6,902 bases of DNA, taken from assembly GCA_029779385.1 (NCBI GenBank), contig JAKPAQ010000425.1, forward strand, positions 1-6,902, written 5' to 3'. Under the pieces are notes generated by a model. That model saw only the letters and a program-made list of their open reading frames with translations, was not told the origin of the DNA and did no database searches. The DNA comes from Actinomycetes bacterium. GTDB lineage: Bacteria; Actinomycetota; Actinomycetes; Propionibacteriales; Nocardioidaceae. Numbering within the stretch: the stretch's first letter is position 1; every line of letters begins with the position of its first letter. Positions 1 to 5,438 of this stretch are shown here, piece after piece. The translations under genes and the position numbers were made by a program.

Positions 1-140
1 AGTCGTTTGATGAACTCGACCTTCACTTCGACTGGGACAATCGCGGACTCGTTTTGCAGTCCGTCGCGGGCGCCAACTTCGTAGATCGTCACCTGCTTTT
101 CGAGTTCAAGATCCGGTTCGACCATCGGCAGAGCAATCAT
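1..140 (-). CDS. hmgL: 3-hydroxy-3-methylglutaryl-CoA lyase, N-terminal fragment (cut by window edge)
   Basis: HMG-CoA lyase cleaves HMG-CoA to acetoacetate and acetyl-CoA, the last step of leucine breakdown. Only 46 full codons are in the window, starting at the ATG at 140-138. Residues 17-31 read VTIYEVGARDGLQNE, the N-terminal signature of this TIM-barrel lyase family. From family knowledge, R25 and D26 match the catalytic arginine and the metal-binding aspartate of the human enzyme. The start is supported by an AGGAGG site (150-145) four bases upstream and by a one-base stop/start overlap (TGATG) with the carboxylase alpha gene, which implies translational coupling. An in-frame ATG at codon 6 is less likely, as nothing like a ribosome site precedes it. 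Related DRE-TIM lyases share parts of the motif, but this exact signature plus the methylcrotonyl-CoA carboxylase context makes HMG-CoA lyase very likely. The rest of the gene lies left of position 1. Confidence 0.9.
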   Translation of the reverse strand, partial: MIALPMVEPDLELEKQVTIYEVGARDGLQNESAIVPVEVKVEFIKR

Positions 141-1927
141 CACGCCTCCTGCGCTTCGACATGGAACAGCAGGTCGCCGAGTTTGACTTGACTGCCGACT
201 CGAGCCTCGACCTGGGTGACTAGGCCGCCGTGTGGGGCGGTCAAAGCCAATTCCATCTTCATCGCCTCAACCGCGCCCAGTCGAGTGCCGGCCTCGACCA
301 GGTCCCCGACCGCGACGTCGACCGAGATGACCGTACCCGGCATTGGCGAGACAACTTCGGCGTCACCGAGGTGGATCACGCGAGGTCGCCGGGTGCCGTC
401 GGGGCGCTCGAACAGCCAGGATTGGCCGGCAACACCGACCCAAACTCGCGGCCCGAACGAGTAGACCGGATCGTAGTCCCAGCTCAGCTCGGTGACGTCG
501 TAGCGTTCGCCCTGTTCGTCGACCACTGGCCGAACGATTGGCGCTGCCGCGCCGGCCGAGCGCCAGGCGTCGTCCGCGATTGGCCAAAGCACCGCCGCGG
601 CCGCAGCGATCGCCACCGGCGGGACGGTTGGTTCGCTAAGAACCTCAGTCGGTTCCGAGTCGAGCCATCCGGTGTCCATCCGCGCCTCACCGAACGTCGT
701 GGAGGCTACTACCCGACGCAGGAAACCTAGGTTCGTTTTCGGGCCGAATACGGCCGCAGAATCTAGCGCCGCCAACATCGCGGCGATCGCTTCGGCGCGA
801 TCGTCGCCAGCGGTGATGATCTTGGCGAGCATCGGGTCAAAGGCGGCCGAAACCTCGGCCCCTGCGGCAAGTACCGACTCGATCCGGGCCTCGGCTGGCC
901 ACCATAGGTCTGCTACTTGGCCGGTTTGGGGCAGGAACCCGCTGTAGGGGTCCTCGGCATAGACGCGCACTTCTATCGCGTGGCCGTCGGCCGGAATCTG
1001 CTCTTGGGAAAGCGGCAGCGGATCGCCGGCGGCGACCGCCAACTGCCACGCAACCAAGTCGGTGCCGGTGACTTCTTCGGTCACCGGATGTTCGACCTGC
1101 AGGCGAGTGTTCATTTCAAGGAAGTACGCCTCATCGCCTCGGACTAAGTACTCGACCGTGCCTGCGTTTTGGTAGCCGACTTCGCGACACAGATCAACCG
1201 CGGCGGTTCGGATCCGGTCACGAACTTGCGGCGACAGGTTCGGTGCGGGGGCTTCCTCGACGACCTTTTGGTGTCGGCGCTGGACCGAGCAGTCGCGATC
1301 CAGCAGGTGTACGACGTTCGAATGGTGATCGCCGAAGACTTGGACTTCAACGTGGCGGCCGCCTTCGACGTACTTTTCAATCAGCAAGGTGTCGTCACCG
1401 AAGGCGCTTTTTGCCTCGCGGGCCGCGGTCGCCAACGCGGACGCCAGCCCAGTCGGTTCGGTAACGATGTGCATACCCTTGCCGCCGCCGCCGGCGGCGG
1501 CCTTCACCAAAACCGGGTAGGCGTCGGCCGGAACGGCTTCCGGCTCGAATCGGGGCATGATCGGCACACCGGCGCGTTCGGCGACCTCGCGGGCCCGATC
1601 CTTTCGACCCATCAGTTCGATCACGTCAGCAGTCGGCCCGACGAAAACTAGGCCCGCGTCGGTGACTGCCTTGGCGAACTGCGCATTCTCCGATAGGAAG
1701 CCGTAGCCGGGGTGGATCGCTTCGGCACCGGTTTCAACAGCGGCGGCGATGATTGCTGCCGCGTCGAGGTAGGACGGCACTTCGCGCACCTGATCGGCGG
1801 GGTCAAGGTGAGCAGTATCGCCGGCCACGTAAATGCCGACGGTTGCGATTTCAAGTTCATTGCAGGTGCGAAATACCCGGTCGGCGATTTCGCCGCGGTT
1901 CGCTACCAGGACGGTTCGAAAAGTCAT
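140..1927 (-). CDS. accA1: Methylcrotonyl-CoA carboxylase alpha subunit (biotin carboxylase plus biotin carrier domain)
   Basis: This 595-residue subunit carboxylates its own biotin using ATP and bicarbonate, then presents carboxybiotin to the beta subunit encoded next to it. The biotin carboxylase part covers about residues 1-430: N-terminal VLVANRGEIA (6-15), ATP-grasp glycine loop AGGGGKG (145-151), RDCSVQRRHQKVVEEAP (211-227, with H219 and K221), EMNTRLQVEHP (271-281, with E271, N273 and R275), and R321 in the later active-site arginine position. The biotin carrier domain covers about 524-592, with the biotinylated lysine expected at K557 in EAMKM. The region between (about 430-523) is short: many methylcrotonyl-CoA carboxylase alpha subunits are 650-720 residues, so the BT domain and linker look reduced. 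The ATG at 1927 lies four bases after the beta subunit stop. The product could serve other acyl-CoA carboxylases, but the partner gene points to 3-methylcrotonyl-CoA. Confidence 0.93.
   Translation of the reverse strand: MTFRTVLVANRGEIADRVFRTCNELEIATVGIYVAGDTAHLDPADQVREVPSYLDAAAIIAAAVETGAEAIHPGYGFLSENAQFAKAVTDAGLVFVGPTADVIELMGRKDRAREVAERAGVPIMPRFEPEAVPADAYPVLVKAAAGGGGKGMHIVTEPTGLASALATAAREAKSAFGDDTLLIEKYVEGGRHVEVQVFGDHHSNVVHLLDRDCSVQRRHQKVVEEAPAPNLSPQVRDRIRTAAVDLCREVGYQNAGTVEYLVRGDEAYFLEMNTRLQVEHPVTEEVTGTDLVAWQLAVAAGDPLPLSQEQIPADGHAIEVRVYAEDPYSGFLPQTGQVADLWWPAEARIESVLAAGAEVSAAFDPMLAKIITAGDDRAEAIAAMLAALDSAAVFGPKTNLGFLRRVVASTTFGEARMDTGWLDSEPTEVLSEPTVPPVAIAAAAAVLWPIADDAWRSAGAAAPIVRPVVDEQGERYDVTELSWDYDPVYSFGPRVWVGVAGQSWLFERPDGTRRPRVIHLGDAEVVSPMPGTVISVDVAVGDLVEAGTRLGAVEAMKMELALTAPHGGLVTQVEARVGSQVKLGDLLFHVEAQEA
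145..150 (-). promoter_or_regulatory. Ribosome binding site of the HMG-CoA lyase gene
   Basis: On the minus strand a full AGGAGG lies inside the last codons of the carboxylase alpha gene, with four bases between it and the ATG at 140-138. It is the strongest Shine-Dalgarno match I see at any start in the window, and it fixes the start of the lyase. Confidence 0.75.
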
Positions 1928-1931
1928 CAGA

Positions 1932-3464
1932 TCACATCCGGAACAGGCCGAAGTTCGGCTCGGGGATTGGGGCGTGGGAGGCGGCCTGCAGGCCGAGCGA
2001 CAACACCCTGCGGGTATCGATCGGGTCGATGATGCCGTCGTCCCACAGCCTGGCGGTGGAGTAATAGGGCGAACCCTGCACCTCGTATTGGTCTCGGATC
2101 GGCGCCTTGAACGCCTCGACTTCTTCGTCGGTGTTCAGGTCGGTGCGCACCGTCGCCAGCACCGAGGCGGCTTGTTCGCCACCCATCACCGAGATCCGCG
2201 CGTTGGGCCACATCCACAGGAATCGCGGGTCGAAGGCCCGGCCGCACATGCCGTAGTTCCCGGCGCCGAATGAGCCGCCGATGACGACGGTGAACTTCGG
2301 CACGACGCTCGAGGCGACTGCGGTGACCAGTTTCGCGCCGTCTTTGGCGATGCCCCGGTTCTCGTACTCCTTGCCGACCATGAAGCCGGTGATGTTCTGC
2401 AAGAACACCAGCGGGATGCCGCGCTGGTTCGCCAGTTCGATGAAGTGCGCGCCCTTGAGTGCCGACTCACTGAACAGGATCCCGTTGTTGGCCACGATGG
2501 CAACCGGCCAGCCGTCGATGTGTGCGAATCCGCAAACCAGCGTGTCGGCGTACAACGGTTTGAACTCGTGCAGCCTCGAGTCGTCGACGATCCGGCTGAT
2601 GACCTCGCGCACGTCGTACGGAGTGCGCGAATCCACCGGCACCACGTCATAAAGCTCTTCTGGATTCTCCCGCGGCGGCAGTGGCTCCTGGCGAGTGATG
2701 GTGACTGCCTCGGGACGAGCAAAAGTGCCAACGACTGAGCGCACCAGCAACAGTGCGTGGTCGTCGTCCTCGGCCAAGTGGTCGACCACACCGGAAGTCT
2801 TGGCGTGCACCTCGCCGCCGCCCAACTCTTCGGCGGTGACGATCTCGCCGGTCGCGGCCTGGACCAGTGGCGGTCCGCCCAGGAAGATCGTGCCTTGGTC
2901 GCGCACGATGATCGACTCGTCGCTCATCGCCGGGACGTAGGCGCCACCGGCGGTACATGAACCCATCACCGCGGCCACCTGTGGGATCTGCTGGGCAGAC
3001 ATGTTCGCTTGGTTGAAGAAGATCCGACCAAAGTGTTCGCGGTCTGGAAATACCTCGTCCTGCTTAGGCAAGAAGGCGCCACCCGAGTCCACTAGATACA
3101 GGCAGGGCAGGCGGTTTTCGGCGGCGATTGTTTGGGCTCGCAGGTGCTTTTTGACTGTCAGTGGGTAGTAGGTGCCGCCCTTGACGGTCGCGTCGTTCGC
3201 GATGATCATGCAGTCGCGGCCCGCGACTTGTCCAATACCGGTGATGATGCCGGCGCTTGGTACGGCGAACGGGTCATCTCCGTACAGGCCATAGGCCGCG
3301 AGGGCGCCGATCTCGAGGAAGGGCGAGCCCGGGTCGAGTAGCCGATCGACGCGGTCGCGAGGCAGCAGTTTGCCGCGATCGAGATGACGTTGGCGTGCGC
3401 TTGCTGAACCACCAAGGTGTGCGCTGGCGGTTCGGTCGCGCAACTGGGCGACGAGGGATTTCAT
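1932..3464 (-). CDS. accD1: Methylcrotonyl-CoA carboxylase beta (carboxyltransferase) subunit
   Basis: It transfers CO2 from carboxybiotin to 3-methylcrotonyl-CoA, giving 3-methylglutaconyl-CoA in leucine catabolism. Counted from the ATG at 3464 it has 510 residues. The N-terminal crotonase-like half holds [20 protein letters not shown] (90-109), [10 protein letters not shown] (124-133) and [17 protein letters not shown] (167-183). The C-terminal half holds NNGILF (326-331), [14 protein letters not shown] (355-368) and [20 protein letters not shown] (396-415). NITGFMVG and GNYGMCGRA are typical of methylcrotonyl rather than propionyl/acetyl-CoA carboxylases, which have a DTPGF-type motif. The frame stays open to GTGs at 3488 and 3509, but those 15 codons are poor in G/C at third positions and run into a putative operator, whereas G/C third positions dominate right after 3464. 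A weak AAGAAG site lies eight bases upstream of 3464. A longer start remains possible, since relatives are about 525-540 residues. It is the first gene of the operon. Confidence 0.95.
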   Translation of the reverse strand: MKSLVAQLRDRTASAHLGGSASARQRHLDRGKLLPRDRVDRLLDPGSPFLEIGALAAYGLYGDDPFAVPSAGIITGIGQVAGRDCMIIANDATVKGGTYYPLTVKKHLRAQTIAAENRLPCLYLVDSGGAFLPKQDEVFPDREHFGRIFFNQANMSAQQIPQVAAVMGSCTAGGAYVPAMSDESIIVRDQGTIFLGGPPLVQAATGEIVTAEELGGGEVHAKTSGVVDHLAEDDDHALLLVRSVVGTFARPEAVTITRQEPLPPRENPEELYDVVPVDSRTPYDVREVISRIVDDSRLHEFKPLYADTLVCGFAHIDGWPVAIVANNGILFSESALKGAHFIELANQRGIPLVFLQNITGFMVGKEYENRGIAKDGAKLVTAVASSVVPKFTVVIGGSFGAGNYGMCGRAFDPRFLWMWPNARISVMGGEQAASVLATVRTDLNTDEEVEAFKAPIRDQYEVQGSPYYSTARLWDDGIIDPIDTRRVLSLGLQAASHAPIPEPNFGLFRM

Positions 3465-3472
3465 GCTCACAA

Positions 3473-3478
3473 CTTCTT
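3473..3478 (-). promoter_or_regulatory. Weak ribosome binding site favouring the ATG at 3464
   Basis: The minus strand reads AAGAAG eight bases before the ATG at 3464-3462. It is a partial Shine-Dalgarno match at good spacing. The alternative GTGs at 3488 and 3509 have nothing better, so it helps decide the start of the beta subunit. Confidence 0.4.
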
Positions 3479-3494
3479 GCGGATCCACAACACC

Positions 3495-3516
3495 TAGGTT
3501 AACACTCACTAACCTA
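3495..3516. promoter_or_regulatory. Candidate TetR-family operator (22-bp inverted repeat)
   Basis: TAGGTTA (3495-3501) and TAACCTA (3510-3516) are perfect 7-bp inverted arms around an 8-bp spacer. The left arm overlaps a second perfect palindrome, ACCTAGGT (3492-3499). The repeat sits in the only gap between a TetR-family gene and the divergent carboxylase operon, which is the classic position of a TetR operator, and its size suits a dimer. Binding would cover the candidate -35 of tetR and the candidate -10 of the carboxylase operon, so one site could repress both. Position and symmetry are seen; regulator identity and effector (perhaps an acyl-CoA of the leucine pathway) are inferred. Confidence 0.65.
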
Positions 3517-3526
3517 TTGGCGTTAA
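3496..3526 (-). promoter_or_regulatory. Candidate promoter of the methylcrotonyl-CoA carboxylase operon
   Basis: On the minus strand TTAACG (3526-3521) and TAACCT (3501-3496) are separated by 19 bases. This predicts a start near 3489 and a leader of about 25 bases ending at the ATG at 3464, which holds the AAGAAG site. The -35 is only a four-of-six match. The promoter overlaps the tetR promoter face to face, and its -10 is inside the left operator arm. Confidence 0.35.
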
Positions 3527-3529
3527 AGT
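3499..3529 (+). promoter_or_regulatory. Candidate tetR promoter giving a leaderless transcript
   Basis: TTAACA (3499-3504, five of six matches to TTGACA) is followed after 19 bases by TAAAGT (3524-3529, fits TANNNT). Transcription from about seven bases downstream would begin at the GTG start codon at 3536, giving a leaderless mRNA, which is common in actinobacteria. The 19-base spacer is slightly long. The -35 lies inside the inverted repeat, consistent with autoregulation. Confidence 0.4.
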
Positions 3530-3535
3530 AAGGCT

Positions 3536-4093
3536 GTGACCACTAGGCGCGAGCAGTTACTCGAGACCGCAGCCGAGTTGTTCGCCGAGCGCGGCTTCCA
3601 CGGGGTCTCGGTAAATGACATCGGTGAGGCTTGCGGCATTTCAGGCCCCGCCCTCTATAAGCATTTCAACAGCAAGGACGACCTGCTGGCTCAGTCGCTG
3701 ACGTCAATTAGTGAGCGCCTGCTGGCCGAAGGACAGTCGCGGGTTTTGGCTGCGCCCGATGCGACGTCCGCACTCGATGCCCTGGTCGCTTGGCATGTGG
3801 AGTTCGCGCTCAACCATCGGGCACTGATCGTGATCCAAGATCGCGAGTGGGCGAACCTGACGCCGGCGGCACAAGCCAAGGTGCGCCAACTGCAGTTGGC
3901 CTACGTGGACCAATGGGTCGAGACGCTGCGCCAGCTGCGCCCAGACCTCGACCCGATGACTGCACGCGCCACCACTCAGGCCGTGTTCGGCCTGATCAAC
4001 TCGACTCCCCACTCGGCGAGGATCAGTTCGACCCGAATGTCTCGGCTGCTGGCGTCGATGGCTCGCGCTGCCTTGTTGGCCGGCGAAAACTGA
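3536..4093 (+). CDS. TetR-family transcriptional regulator, probable repressor of the leucine catabolic operon
   Basis: A 185-residue cytoplasmic DNA-binding protein of ordinary TetR length. Residues 5-20 form the typical first helix ([16 protein letters not shown]), and 25-46 form the helix-turn-helix, with [17 protein letters not shown] (35-51) as recognition helix and following turn. The rest is the ligand-binding and dimerisation part, with [10 protein letters not shown] (152-161) near the C-terminus. The start is the GTG at 3536. The AAGG before it is only two bases away, too close for a normal ribosome site, so a leaderless start is plausible. It is divergent from the carboxylase operon across about 71 bp holding a 22-bp inverted repeat, so control of that operon and itself is the natural inference. 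As I recall, M. tuberculosis also has a TetR gene near its accA1/accD1 genes. The ligand is unknown. Its last 71 bases overlap the 3' end of the convergent eamA-like gene. Confidence 0.9.
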   Translation: MTTRREQLLETAAELFAERGFHGVSVNDIGEACGISGPALYKHFNSKDDLLAQSLTSISERLLAEGQSRVLAAPDATSALDALVAWHVEFALNHRALIVIQDREWANLTPAAQAKVRQLQLAYVDQWVETLRQLRPDLDPMTARATTQAVFGLINSTPHSARISSTRMSRLLASMARAALLAGEN

Positions 4094-4934
4094 CCGTCGC
4101 CACGGCGACGCCGACCATCATCACGACCGCGCCGATCGCTTCAATAGCCGTGGGCAGTTCGCCGAAGGCGAGCCAAGCGGACGCAAGACCTACCGGCGGA
4201 ACTAGCAAAATGTAGGGCACAACTTTTGCGGCAGGATACTTTGCGACCAGTGAATTGAAGATCGTGTAGCCAACGAGCGAGGAAAGCACGACGGTGTATG
4301 CCGTGCTCAGCCAGACGCCTGGGCCGAATCGCCCGACCGCTTCGGCGATCTCGGTAGGGCCGTCAACAACCAGCGACACTGCTAGACACGGCACGGGAAC
4401 CACGAGCGCCGACCAGACCACCAACGAAAGCCCGGACTGCACCCGCGCGGCCCGGGCGATCACGTTTCCGATTGCCCACGAAAGCGCGGCGGCGATCGTC
4501 ACCAGCAGGGGCACGAGCGGCGCATTGACGCCGAAACCCCAGCCGACGATCACCAAGCCGGCGGTGCCAATTGCCGCTCCGATTAGTTGTTGGCCGCTGG
4601 CCCGTTCCCTCAGCACGGCCCAGGCGATCAAGATCGTGAAGATCACTTGCGCCTGCAGGACTAGCGCGGCCAACCCGGCAGGCATGCCGATCGCCATCGC
4701 TAGATAGAGCAGACCGAACTGGCCGAAACTCATGAAGAAGCCAACCCCGACCACGATCCAGGGTGAGACTTTTGGTCGCGCAACAAGAAACACCAGCGGG
4801 AACGCCACGAAAAAGAACCGCAGTGCCAAAAACAGAAACGGCGGCACGTCGTCAAGACCGATCCGAATCGCAACGAAGTTGCAGCCCCAAATCACCGCGA
4901 CCAAGATCGCGAGCAGACTGTCGCGTCGGGTCAC
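4023..4934 (-). CDS. eamA: EamA-type drug/metabolite transporter (exporter of the inner membrane)
   Basis: A 303-residue membrane protein of the drug/metabolite transporter superfamily, with about ten hydrophobic segments in two repeated EamA halves (about 5-130 and 143-282). It matches what I recall of E. coli EamA (YdeD), an O-acetylserine/cysteine exporter: AVIWGCNFVAIRIGL (13-27), LRFFFVAFPLVFLVARPKV (38-56), MPAGLAALVLQAQ (84-96), LSWAIGNVIA (151-160), VVWSALVVPVP (172-182) and LLVPPVGLASAWL (243-255). Export of a small metabolite is likely; the exact substrate cannot be read. The GTG start at 4934 overlaps the Nudix stop by four bases (GTGA), implying coupled translation. The last membrane segment ends near residue 280. 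The charged tail 281-303 is encoded opposite the end of tetR, a 71-bp convergent overlap. It is the last gene of the MFS-Nudix-eamA operon. Confidence 0.9.
   Translation of the reverse strand: MTRRDSLLAILVAVIWGCNFVAIRIGLDDVPPFLFLALRFFFVAFPLVFLVARPKVSPWIVVGVGFFMSFGQFGLLYLAMAIGMPAGLAALVLQAQVIFTILIAWAVLRERASGQQLIGAAIGTAGLVIVGWGFGVNAPLVPLLVTIAAALSWAIGNVIARAARVQSGLSLVVWSALVVPVPCLAVSLVVDGPTEIAEAVGRFGPGVWLSTAYTVVLSSLVGYTIFNSLVAKYPAAKVVPYILLVPPVGLASAWLAFGELPTAIEAIGAVVMMVGVAVATVSFRRPTRQREPSTPAAETFGSN
4095..4110. terminator. GC-rich hairpin just after the tetR stop (possible terminator, weak)
   Basis: CGTCGCC (4095-4101) and GGCGACG (4104-4110) are perfect inverted 7-mers around two bases, realistically a 6-bp stem with a 4-base loop. 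It begins two bases after the tetR stop codon and lies inside the convergent eamA-like gene, where it encodes valine, alanine and threonine codons. No T run follows on the plus strand; the minus strand has TTTT a little downstream. It could end tetR transcription as a hairpin without a U tract, or be a chance result of GC-rich coding. Confidence 0.25.
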
Positions 4935-5434
4935 TGCGGCGCCATCGGCAGCGACATCACTGCAGGCACGGGTTCATCCAGCGCCAACAGGTCAAGCACC
5001 ATTCGTTCGTGTGGCACCACCGGATCGGGAAGGTCCGCTAGGTCAAACCAGCCCATGTCGGCGGCTCGATCGGGTTCTTGCAACTTCGGGTCGCCCGACC
5101 AGCGAGTGGCCTCAAAGAACACATCGAGTCGCTGCTCGACTGGCGCGCCGCCCCGTTCAAATCGATGCAAAGCGGTCACCGGCACGAGGTCGACTGGATC
5201 GATCGTTACTCCGGCTTCCTCGAAAGACTCACGAACGGCCGCCTCGTGGACGGACTCACCGGCATCGACGTGGCCGGCGATCAGTGCCCAGTGTCCGTCG
5301 CGATAGCCGGTGCCAGCGCGCAAGTGCAGCAGGACTTGGCCTTCTCGGCGCAAGAGCACGTAGACGGCGGCAACCAAGAGGGTGCGTTCCTGCTCGTGAT
5401 CGTCCTCGCGGTAGCGAACAGGCTCGGTAGTCAT
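4931..5434 (-). CDS. Nudix hydrolase of unknown substrate
   Basis: A 167-residue protein with a Nudix box at residues 54-76 (G54 to V76), spaced G-x5-E-x7-REUxEExGU and containing E60, R68, E69, E72, E73 and G75. The family hydrolyses nucleoside diphosphates linked to another group, with Mg2+ bound by the REUxEE glutamates. The U position holds Ser70 where a hydrophobic residue is usual, and ALIAGH (50-55) stands where relatives often have a proline before the glycine; neither change rules out activity. The frame stays open to 5656, but I take the ATG at 5434: the extra 74 residues lie over the 3' end of the MFS gene, are arginine/proline/serine-rich and look non-coding, and an AGTAGG site lies just before this ATG. 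The ATG is four bases after the MFS stop, and the 3' end overlaps the eamA start, so it is an operon member. The substrate is unknown. Confidence 0.88.
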   Translation of the reverse strand: MTTEPVRYREDDHEQERTLLVAAVYVLLRREGQVLLHLRAGTGYRDGHWALIAGHVDAGESVHEAAVRESFEEAGVTIDPVDLVPVTALHRFERGGAPVEQRLDVFFEATRWSGDPKLQEPDRAADMGWFDLADLPDPVVPHERMVLDLLALDEPVPAVMSLPMAPQ

Positions 5435-5438
5435 ATGC

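Noticed and set aside
2186..2791. 201-codon minus-strand frame within the carboxyltransferase gene
   Set aside because: Ser/Arg/Trp-rich out-of-frame reading of a gene whose true frame carries clear family motifs.
4732..5430. Long plus-strand open frame (232 codons) opposite eamA and Nudix
   Set aside because: Very rich in Arg, Pro, Ser and Thr with no recognisable motif, and antisense to two well-supported genes; a shadow of GC-rich coding.
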